Source: Sphingobium cupriresistens | GTDB taxonomy: Bacteria; Pseudomonadota; Alphaproteobacteria; Sphingomonadales; Sphingomonadaceae | Assembly (NCBI RefSeq): GCF_004152865.1 | Contig: NZ_SEOO01000005.1 | Coordinates: forward strand, 1-64,000 | Reading direction: 5' to 3' | Length of the DNA: 64,000 bases | Part shown: in pieces, positions 32,596-39,610 of the stretch | How positions within the stretch are numbered: position 1 is the first letter of the stretch | Layout: the number at the start of each line of letters is the position of its first letter | The notes under the pieces: model-generated | Database searches by the model: none | Told to the model about the DNA's origin: nothing | The model's input: only the letters and a program-made list of their open reading frames with translations | Made by a program: the position numbers and the translations under genes

Positions 32596-35204
32596 TGGCG
32601 GAGCCGATCCGCACCACCTGCGCCTATTGCGGTGTCGGCTGCGGCATATCGGCCATGCCGACCGGGCCGCGATCGGTCGTCATCAACGGGGATGCGGCGC
32701 ATCCGGCCAATGCCGGGCGGCTCTGCTCCAAGGGCACGCATCTGGGCGAGACGGTGGGGCTGACCGGGCGCCTGCTGCATCCAATGGTGGGCAGCAGGCG
32801 GGCGAGTTGGGACAAGGCGCTGGACCTGGTCGCGAAGAAGTTTCGCGAGACGATCGCGCGGCATGGGCCGGACAGCGTCGCCTTCTATGTCTCCGGCCAA
32901 TTGCTGACCGAGGATTATTATGTCGCCAACAAGCTGATGAAAGGCTTCATCGGTTCGGCCAACATCGACACCAACAGCCGCCTTTGCATGTCGAGCGCGG
33001 TGGCGGGGCATAACCGGGCATTTGGCGAAGACATCGTGCCCGCCAGCTATGACGATCTGGACGAAGCCGATCTGATCGTGCTGGTCGGGTCCAACACCGC
33101 CTGGTGCCATCCGATCGTGTATCAGCGCATCCAGGCGGCGCGCGCGGCGCGTGGCACCAAGCTGGTCGTGATCGATCCGCGACGCACCGAAACCTGCGAG
33201 GACGCGGACCTGCATCTGGCGGTGAAGCCGGGCACCGACGTCGCGCTGATGAACGGCCTGCTCGCCTGGTGCGTGGCCGAGGGGATGACCGATCCGGCGT
33301 TTCTGGGCGATAGCGTGACCGCGCCCGACGGCTTCTGGGATCATATCGGCACCGGCCACGACCTGTGGACGACGGCGAAAACCTGCGACATTGCGCCCGC
33401 GCTGCTGGAGCAGTTTTTCCGGCTGTTCGCCGCGACGCCCCGCACGGTTACCCTGTTCAGCCAGGGCATCAACCAGTCGATCCGTGGCACCGACCAGGTC
33501 AATGCGATCATCAACGTCCATCTGGCCACTGGCCGCATCGGCAAGCCGGGCGCAGCGCCCTTCTCCATCACCGGCCAGCCCAACGCCATGGGTGGGCGCG
33601 AGGTCGGCGGGCTGGCGTCCACATTGGCGGCGCATATGGATTTCGCGGCCGACAATGTCGCGCGCGTCGGCCGTTTTTGGGCCGCGCCGACGATGGCGAC
33701 CAAGCCGGGGTTGAAGGCGGTGGACCTGTTCCGCGCTATCGGCGAAGGGCGGATCAAGGCGCTGTGGGTGATGGCGACCAACCCCGCCGTGTCGCTGCCC
33801 GATGCGGGGCGCGTGCGTGAGGCGCTGGAAACATGCCCCTTCGTCGTGGTGTCGGACATCATCGCCGATACCGACACCAGCGTTCATGCCGACGTCCGCC
33901 TGCCCGCCGCCGGATGGGGGGAGAAGGACGGCACCGTCACCAACAGTGACCGCACGATCAGCCGCCAGCGGCCCTTCCTGACGTTGCCGGGCGAGGCGCA
34001 GCCGGACTGGTGGATTGTGACGCAGGTTGCGCGGCGCATGGGGTGGCGCAATGCCTTCGCCTATGACCGGCCCGCCGATATCTGGCGCGAACATGCGCGG
34101 TTGACCGCCTATCAGAATGACGGGGCACGGCTGTTGAACCTGCGGGCGTGGGCGACGATCGGCAATGACGCCTATGACGCGATGGAGCCGTTCCGCTGGG
34201 GCGGGACGCCCTTTGCCGACGGGCGTTTTCCGACCCCCGACGGCAAGGCGCGGCTGGTGCTGACAAAGCAGATGGAGGTGCAAGCGCCGCTCAAAGACTG
34301 GCCGATGACGCTGAACACCGGCCGCTATCGCGACCAGTGGCATACGATGACGCGCACCGGCCTGGCGCCCAAGCTGGCGCGGCATCGCGAGGAGCCGCTG
34401 GTCGAGATCCATCCGCGCGATGCACAGGCGTTGGGGATAGGCGATCGCGATCTGGCGCAGGTGCAGACGGCGCAGGGGAGCAGCCTGTTTCGCGTGATGT
34501 TGAGCCAAGGACAGCGGGTCGGCGAGATTTTCACGCCGATCCATTGGACCGACCAGGTGTCGAGCGGCGGGCGCACCGGCCTTTTGCCCCGGCCGCTGGT
34601 CGATCCCCATTCGGGTCAGCCGGGTTTCAAATCGACGCCGGCCAGCGTCGAGCGGGTCGCGACCGAATGGAAAGGCTTCCTGATCCTGCGGGGCCAGGAG
34701 CCAGTGAAGCTACCCTGCCTTTGGTCCACCAAGATCAGCGTGCCGGGCGGCGCGCTCTACGAAGTAGCGGGCAATGGCGATGCCGCGCGGTTGGAAGCGT
34801 GCCTGCCCAAGGGTGAGCGGGTCGAGGCGATCGACCAGACGCGGGGCACGCGGCGGGTGGCCATCATCCGTGAAGGCAAGCTGGCGGGCGTGCTGTTCAT
34901 CACCCGCACCGGCCTGCTGCCGTCGCGCGACTGGCTGATCGGGCAATTGTCGGTCGAAGGCGTGGGCGCTTCTGTACTGGCGGCGCGCGGGCCGGGGAGC
35001 CAGCCGGACAAGGGCGCGACCATTTGCGTCTGTTTCGACATCGGCCTGAACCAGATCGTCGCGGCGATCCGCGAGCAGCAACTGGTCGATGTGCCCGCGA
35101 TCGGCAAGGCGATCGGCGCGGGCACCAATTGCGGGTCGTGCCGGCCCGCGCTCGCCAATCTATTGAAAGAGACCCGTCAGGAGACGCTTCATGCAGCCGA
35201 ATGA
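32595..35204 (+). CDS. nasA: Assimilatory nitrate reductase, catalytic subunit
   Basis: This 869-residue molybdenum enzyme reduces nitrate to nitrite in the cytoplasm. The N-terminal [4Fe-4S] ligands are Cys9, Cys12, Cys16 and Cys44; the Mo-ligating Cys is in NSRLCMSS; the molybdopterin-binding domains follow to about residue 700. A C-terminal BFD-like [2Fe-2S] domain (CVCFDIGLNQ...TNCGSCRP) serves as the electron entry, as in the Klebsiella NasA type. It has no Tat signal, as expected. It needs bis-MGD, and mobA lies nearby. Confidence 0.94.
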   Translation: MAEPIRTTCAYCGVGCGISAMPTGPRSVVINGDAAHPANAGRLCSKGTHLGETVGLTGRLLHPMVGSRRASWDKALDLVAKKFRETIARHGPDSVAFYVSGQLLTEDYYVANKLMKGFIGSANIDTNSRLCMSSAVAGHNRAFGEDIVPASYDDLDEADLIVLVGSNTAWCHPIVYQRIQAARAARGTKLVVIDPRRTETCEDADLHLAVKPGTDVALMNGLLAWCVAEGMTDPAFLGDSVTAPDGFWDHIGTGHDLWTTAKTCDIAPALLEQFFRLFAATPRTVTLFSQGINQSIRGTDQVNAIINVHLATGRIGKPGAAPFSITGQPNAMGGREVGGLASTLAAHMDFAADNVARVGRFWAAPTMATKPGLKAVDLFRAIGEGRIKALWVMATNPAVSLPDAGRVREALETCPFVVVSDIIADTDTSVHADVRLPAAGWGEKDGTVTNSDRTISRQRPFLTLPGEAQPDWWIVTQVARRMGWRNAFAYDRPADIWREHARLTAYQNDGARLLNLRAWATIGNDAYDAMEPFRWGGTPFADGRFPTPDGKARLVLTKQMEVQAPLKDWPMTLNTGRYRDQWHTMTRTGLAPKLARHREEPLVEIHPRDAQALGIGDRDLAQVQTAQGSSLFRVMLSQGQRVGEIFTPIHWTDQVSSGGRTGLLPRPLVDPHSGQPGFKSTPASVERVATEWKGFLILRGQEPVKLPCLWSTKISVPGGALYEVAGNGDAARLEACLPKGERVEAIDQTRGTRRVAIIREGKLAGVLFITRTGLLPSRDWLIGQLSVEGVGASVLAARGPGSQPDKGATICVCFDIGLNQIVAAIREQQLVDVPAIGKAIGAGTNCGSCRPALANLLKETRQETLHAAE

Positions 35205-35973
35205 GATGATTGCGCCCGGTGAGGTGTGGCTGGTCGGCGCGGGGCCGGGCGACCCGGACCTGCTGACCCGCAAGGCGGAGAAGCTGATCGCAGCGGCCGA
35301 TATCGTGTTTTACGATGCGCTGGTGGGGCCGGGCGTCCTGGACCTGATCCCGCAAGGCGTGGAGCAGGTGAGCGTGGGCAAGCGGTCCGGCCGGCATAGC
35401 AAGCAGCAGGGCAGCATCAACGACCTGTTGCTGGTGGCGGCGCAGGCGGGCCGGCGGGTGGTGCGGTTGAAGGGCGGCGATCCGTCGGTATTCGGCCGGT
35501 CGGCCGAGGAGATGGCGCATTTGGGCGCGGCGGGGGTGCGTTTCCATATCTGCCCCGGCATCACCACGGCGAGCGCGGCGGCGGCGAGCGGGAGTGCGTC
35601 ATTGACCTTGCGGGGCGTGGCGCGGGGGCTGACTTTGGTGACGGCGCATCTCAAGGCGGGCGAGCCGCTGAAGCTGGACTGGGAAGCGCTGGCGCGGCCG
35701 GGCGGGACGCTGGGCATCTATATGGGGCGTGCGGCGGCGGGCGAGATTGGCCGGTCGCTGATCGCGGCGGGGCGCAACCCGGAGACGCCGGTGATGGTGG
35801 CGGTCAATGTGTCGCTGCCCAGCGAGCGGCTGATCCGGGGGAAGCTGTCGGCGCTGGCGTTTCTGGTGCAGACGATCAGCGATGACGATCCGACCTTGTT
35901 GCTGATCGGCGAGGCGGTGGCGGGGACGCCGGTGGTTGCGGATATGGCGGTGGGAGAGGCGCTGGCGGTCTGA
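35191..35973 (+). CDS. cobA: Uroporphyrinogen-III C-methyltransferase
   Basis: This 260-residue SAM enzyme methylates uroporphyrinogen III twice to precorrin-2, the feed for siroheme. It shows VGAGPGDPDLLT at 15-26, KGGDPSVFGR and PGITTASAAAA. It overlaps nasA by 14 bases, so siroheme precursor is made with the nitrite reductase that needs it. It supplies the methyltransferase step missing from the CysG-like protein at 18 kb. Confidence 0.93.
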   Translation: MQPNEMIAPGEVWLVGAGPGDPDLLTRKAEKLIAAADIVFYDALVGPGVLDLIPQGVEQVSVGKRSGRHSKQQGSINDLLLVAAQAGRRVVRLKGGDPSVFGRSAEEMAHLGAAGVRFHICPGITTASAAAASGSASLTLRGVARGLTLVTAHLKAGEPLKLDWEALARPGGTLGIYMGRAAAGEIGRSLIAAGRNPETPVMVAVNVSLPSERLIRGKLSALAFLVQTISDDDPTLLLIGEAVAGTPVVADMAVGEALAV

Positions 35974-35990
35974 AATTGCGGGAACACGGG

Positions 35991-36512
35991 CTATAGACCC
36001 GCCAGATCCTCCGGCCGGTTGATGTTGGGGAGGACCAGGCCCGGTATCTCCACCACGCGCGCGTTTGCGCGGTCGATCCAGCCATATATTGACCGATTAT
36101 TCTCCTCCGCCAGATGGGCGTCCAGTTCGGATGCGAGCGTGGCGGGCCACCAGCCGAGCAGTTGCTGGCCTTTGAGGATGGCGGCGCTTTCGCCGATCAG
36201 GGCGGCGGGCAGGGCTGCGGGATAGAAGGGCATGTCGCAGCCGGTGGTCAGCACGCCCGCAAAGCCATAGTCCAGCGCATGATGGAGCGCGGCGTTCAAT
36301 CCGCCGAGCGGTCCCATGTCGGACGCGGGGCGATCGGGCAGGCCGCCTTCCCGCCCGCAGATGACGACCGCCGCCACATGGGGGGCGAGGCCCGCCACCG
36401 CATGGTCGATCAGGGTGCGGCCGTCGGCCATGCGGGCCAGCGCCTTGTCGCTGCCAAAGCGCGTGGCGCGTCCACCCGCCAGCACGGCTCCCAATATCCT
36501 TGTCTCGTCCAT
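35991..36512 (-). CDS. mobA: Molybdenum cofactor guanylyltransferase
   Basis: This 173-residue nucleotidyltransferase attaches GMP to molybdopterin to form the MGD cofactor used by NasA and FdsA. The GTP-binding signature LAGGRATRFGSDKAL is at 10-24 and the DMGPLGG and TGCDMPF motifs follow. It is slightly short (family about 190). It lies between the two molybdenum enzymes' operons, converges on cobA and is divergent from lysR with 46 bases between starts. Confidence 0.92.
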   Translation of the reverse strand: MDETRILGAVLAGGRATRFGSDKALARMADGRTLIDHAVAGLAPHVAAVVICGREGGLPDRPASDMGPLGGLNAALHHALDYGFAGVLTTGCDMPFYPAALPAALIGESAAILKGQQLLGWWPATLASELDAHLAEENNRSIYGWIDRANARVVEIPGLVLPNINRPEDLAGL

Positions 36513-36523
36513 CGCCGCTCCCT

Positions 36524-36542
36524 TGATAGCTATGCTCTATAA
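36524..36542. promoter_or_regulatory. LysR-type binding site in the mobA-lysR gap
   Basis: TGATAG, 7 bases, CTATAA: an imperfect palindrome with the T-N11-A core used by LysR regulators. It matches the site before fdsG (37459-37477) in 11 of 12 arm bases. An overlapping TATGC/GCATA palindrome is at 36531-36548. It may mediate autoregulation and mobA control. Confidence 0.6.
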
Positions 36543-36558
36543 GGCATAAGGTGGCGAT

Positions 36559-37461
36559 ATGCAGACCCGCCTTGTCGAATATTTCCTGGCGCTGGAGCGC
36601 GAAGGTCATTTCGCCCGCGCCGCCGCGCGTTGCAATGTGTCGCAACCCACTTTGTCCGCCGGGATTGTCACGCTGGAGACGCAATTGGGCAAGAGGCTGA
36701 TCCGGCGCGACCGCAAATATGGCGGGCTGACCGCGGAGGGGGAGGCGATATTGCCATGGGCGCGGCAATTGGTGGCGGCGGCCGAGGCGCTGGGGCAGGC
36801 CGCGGAGACGGCGCGCGGGCCGTTGAGGGGGGAACTCAGATTGGGCGCGATTCCGGCGGCGATGCCCGCCATCGGATGCCTGGTCGCGGCGATGCAGGCG
36901 CGGCATCCCGGCCTTAACGTGTCGATACGGGCGCTGACGTCGCGGCAGATCGAGCGAGACCTGGCCGCATTCGAGCTGGACGCGGGCCTTACCTATCTGG
37001 ATTTCGAGCCGCCCGCCCATGCGCTGTCGGTGCCGCTTTATGTCGAGCGGACCATGCTGGTGAGCGCGGTGGGTGGTGTGGTGGTGCCCGACCCGCTCGA
37101 TTGGGCTGGGCTGGCCACGCTGCCGCTCTGCCTGCTGCATCAGGGGATGCAGAACCGGCGGATTCTCGATGCGCGGCTGGCCGAGCGAGGGCTGGCGCTG
37201 CGGCCGCTGGTGACGGCGGATAGCTATGTCGCGCTGCTGGGGTTGGTGCAGCAGGGGCGGCTGTGTTCGATCATTCCTGACAGTCATGCGACCTTGCTGG
37301 AGGGGCTGAGCTGGGCGCGGACCCATGCCATGCCCCAGACGGACGAGGGCAGTCGGGTCGGGGTGATCGTGTCCGACAGTGCGCCGATGGGGCCGCTGGC
37401 GCAGGCGGTGCTGGGGGTCGCGCGCGAGATGCGCCTGCCGCCGGGCTTTCGAACAGCGTGA
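36559..37461 (+). CDS. LysR-family regulator of the formate dehydrogenase operon
   Basis: This 300-residue LysR regulator has an N-terminal winged helix (residues 1-60; FARAAARCNVSQPTLSAGI as recognition region) and a periplasmic-binding-like effector domain (about 90-290). LysR genes named fdsR control NAD-linked formate dehydrogenase operons in other proteobacteria, and this gene sits directly before fdsG. Palindromes of the same sequence lie before its own start and over its stop codon, which supports autoregulation and fds control. The effector, perhaps formate, is inferred. Confidence 0.85.
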   Translation: MQTRLVEYFLALEREGHFARAAARCNVSQPTLSAGIVTLETQLGKRLIRRDRKYGGLTAEGEAILPWARQLVAAAEALGQAAETARGPLRGELRLGAIPAAMPAIGCLVAAMQARHPGLNVSIRALTSRQIERDLAAFELDAGLTYLDFEPPAHALSVPLYVERTMLVSAVGGVVVPDPLDWAGLATLPLCLLHQGMQNRRILDARLAERGLALRPLVTADSYVALLGLVQQGRLCSIIPDSHATLLEGLSWARTHAMPQTDEGSRVGVIVSDSAPMGPLAQAVLGVAREMRLPPGFRTA

Positions 37462-37477
37462 TAGGATTTTTCTATCA
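37459..37477. promoter_or_regulatory. LysR-type binding site before fdsG
   Basis: TGATAG, gattttt, CTATCA: a perfect 6-bp inverted repeat with T-N11-A core. Its first three bases are the lysR stop codon. It lies 83 bases before the fdsG ATG, the usual place for an activating LysR site. Confidence 0.65.
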
Positions 37478-37559
37478 AAGATGGACGACTTCGATTTGAC
37501 CCGCTGATGGCCGGGGCGCAGGATCGCACCCAAAATTCGGGCCAGAAGGCAGGGTAGAA

Positions 37560-38012
37560 ATGGAAGAATTTATCGGCGCATGGACCGCGCGCCATGGCGC
37601 GACGCGCGACCGGCTGTTGCCGCTGCTGCACGCGATGCAGGAAGAGGCCGGCCATATCGACGATGCGTGGGTGCCGGCGATCGCCAAGGCGCTGAACCTC
37701 AGCCGCGCGGATGTGCATGGGGTCGTCACCTTCTACCATGATTTTCGCCGGGTCGCGCCGGGGCGGCATGTGGTGAAGCTGTGCCGAGCCGAAAGTTGCC
37801 AGGCGCGGGGCGCCGCGGCGATCGAAAAGGCGGCGGCGGAGCGATTGGGCGTGGCGATGGGCGCGACGCGGGCCGACGGGCAGGTCGCGCTGGAGCCGGT
37901 CTATTGCCTGGGCCTGTGCGCGATCGGTCCCAATGCGCTGGTCGACGGACGGCCGGTGGCGCGGATTGATGCGGCCGCGCTGGAGCGGATTGCACTGGAG
38001 GTGGCGGCATGA
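37560..38012 (+). CDS. fdsG: NAD-dependent formate dehydrogenase, gamma subunit
   Basis: This 150-residue NuoE-like subunit carries a [2Fe-2S] cluster on Cys75, Cys80 (CRAESC), Cys116 and Cys120 (CLGLC). It forms the diaphorase unit with FdsB. It is the first gene of fdsGBA-fdsD-fdhD and overlaps fdsB by 4 bases. Confidence 0.92.
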   Translation: MEEFIGAWTARHGATRDRLLPLLHAMQEEAGHIDDAWVPAIAKALNLSRADVHGVVTFYHDFRRVAPGRHVVKLCRAESCQARGAAAIEKAAAERLGVAMGATRADGQVALEPVYCLGLCAIGPNALVDGRPVARIDAAALERIALEVAA

Positions 38013-39610
38013 CGCGCGTGTTTGTGAGCCGCGACATGGCGTCGGTGGCGCTGGGCGCGGACGATGTGGCGCGGGCCTTTGGTGATGCCGGGTGCGAGGT
38101 GGTGCGAACGGGATCGCGCGGGCTGTTCAGCATCGAGCCTCTGGTCGAGGTGGAGACGGACCTGGGGCGGATCGGCTTTGGTCCTGTGGGACCGGGCGAT
38201 GTCGCGGCGGTGCTGGACGGCGCGCACGCGGCGCGGTTGGGGAAGGTGGAGGACCTGCCTTTCTTTGTCGGGCAGCGGCGATTCACCTTCGCGCGGTGCG
38301 GGGTCATCGATCCGCTGAGCCTGGCGGATTATGCTGCGCATGGTGGCTGGCAAGGATTGGGGACGGCGCGGGCGCAGGCGGTGCAACAGGTGGTCGATAC
38401 GGTCAAGGCGTCGGGGCTACGCGGGCGCGGCGGTGCGGGGTTCCCGACCGGGATCAAGTGGCAGACGGTGCTGGACGCGCCTGCTGACGAGAAGTTTATC
38501 GTCTGCAATGCGGACGAGGGCGACAGCGGCACTTTCGCCGACCGGATGCTGATGGAGGGCGATCCCTTCTGCCTGATCGAGGGGATGGCGATTGCCGCTC
38601 ATGCGGTCGGCGCGCGGCATGGCTATATCTATATCCGGTCGGAATATCCGTTCGCGATCGCGACGATGCGCGCGGCGATCGCGGCGTCGGCGCACATCGT
38701 CGCGCCCTTCACGCTGGAGGTGCGCGAGGGCGCGGGCGCCTATGTCTGCGGCGAGGAGACGGCGCTGCTCGATTCGATCGAGGGCAAGCGGGGGCAGGTG
38801 CGGGCCAAGCCGCCTTTGCCGGCGTTGCAGGGGCTGTTTGGCCGGCCCACGGTCATCAACAATGTGCTGAGCCTGGCGGCGGTGCCGTTCATTCTGGCGC
38901 AGGGGGCGGATGCCTATGCGGCGGTCGGGTTCGGCCGGTCGCGCGGGACCATGCCGGTGCAACTGGCGGGTAATGTGCGGCATGGCGGGCTGTATGAGGT
39001 CGGTTTCGGCATCACGCTGGGTGAATTGGTGAACGATATCGGCGGCGGCACGTCGAGCGGGCGGCCGGTGCGGGCGGTGCAGGTGGGCGGGCCGCTGGGC
39101 GCCTATTTCCCGCCGAGCATGTTCCATCTGCCGTTCGACTATGAGGCGTTCGCGGCCGCGGGCGGGTTGATCGGCCATGCCGGGATCACGGTGTTCGACG
39201 ATAGCGTGGACATGGCGCATATGGCGCGCTTTGCGATGGAGTTCTGCGCGGCGGAAAGCTGTGGCAAATGCACGCCTTGCCGGATCGGATCGACGCGCGG
39301 CGTGGAGATTATGGACCGGATCATCGGGGCGCGGGACACGTCTCACCCTGAAGATAAGGGGAAGGTTTCGACAGGCTCAGCCCGAACGGGGGAGGGCTAT
39401 TTGGATAGGGCGCTTTACTCGCGGGCACCGAACCGGATCGATGTGTCGATCGAGGCGCAGACCAGCCTGCTGCGCGATCTGGCCGATACGATGAAATATG
39501 GGTCGCTCTGTGCGCTGGGGGGCTTCACCCCTTATCCGGTGCTGAGCGCGCTCGATTATTTTCCCGAAGATTTTGGTGCGAGTGCGCCCATCAAGGAGGC
39601 CGCGGAATGA
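38009..39610 (+). CDS. fdsB: NAD-dependent formate dehydrogenase, beta (diaphorase) subunit
   Basis: This 533-residue NuoF-like subunit passes electrons from formate to NAD. It has an N-terminal thioredoxin-like region, the NADH/FMN domain (GRGGAGFPTGIKW near 132, CNADEGDSGTF, GAGAYVCGEETALL) and the [4Fe-4S] motif ESCGKCTPCRIG near 415. After MDRIIGA, about 33 residues (roughly 444-477) are present that family members lack; this insertion includes a dispersed repeat at 39367-39389. The normal ending LLRDLADTMKYGSLCALGG then resumes, so the frame is intact. It overlaps fdsA by 4 bases. Confidence 0.92.
   Translation: MTRVFVSRDMASVALGADDVARAFGDAGCEVVRTGSRGLFSIEPLVEVETDLGRIGFGPVGPGDVAAVLDGAHAARLGKVEDLPFFVGQRRFTFARCGVIDPLSLADYAAHGGWQGLGTARAQAVQQVVDTVKASGLRGRGGAGFPTGIKWQTVLDAPADEKFIVCNADEGDSGTFADRMLMEGDPFCLIEGMAIAAHAVGARHGYIYIRSEYPFAIATMRAAIAASAHIVAPFTLEVREGAGAYVCGEETALLDSIEGKRGQVRAKPPLPALQGLFGRPTVINNVLSLAAVPFILAQGADAYAAVGFGRSRGTMPVQLAGNVRHGGLYEVGFGITLGELVNDIGGGTSSGRPVRAVQVGGPLGAYFPPSMFHLPFDYEAFAAAGGLIGHAGITVFDDSVDMAHMARFAMEFCAAESCGKCTPCRIGSTRGVEIMDRIIGARDTSHPEDKGKVSTGSARTGEGYLDRALYSRAPNRIDVSIEAQTSLLRDLADTMKYGSLCALGGFTPYPVLSALDYFPEDFGASAPIKEAAE
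39367..39389 (+). repeat. 23-bp dispersed repeat inside fdsB
   Basis: TTCGACAGGCTCAG followed by CCCGAACGG, differing at two bases from the intergenic consensus (GG for CC). It is translated in frame as part of an insertion in FdsB between the Fe-S motif and the conserved C-terminus. Confidence 0.7.
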
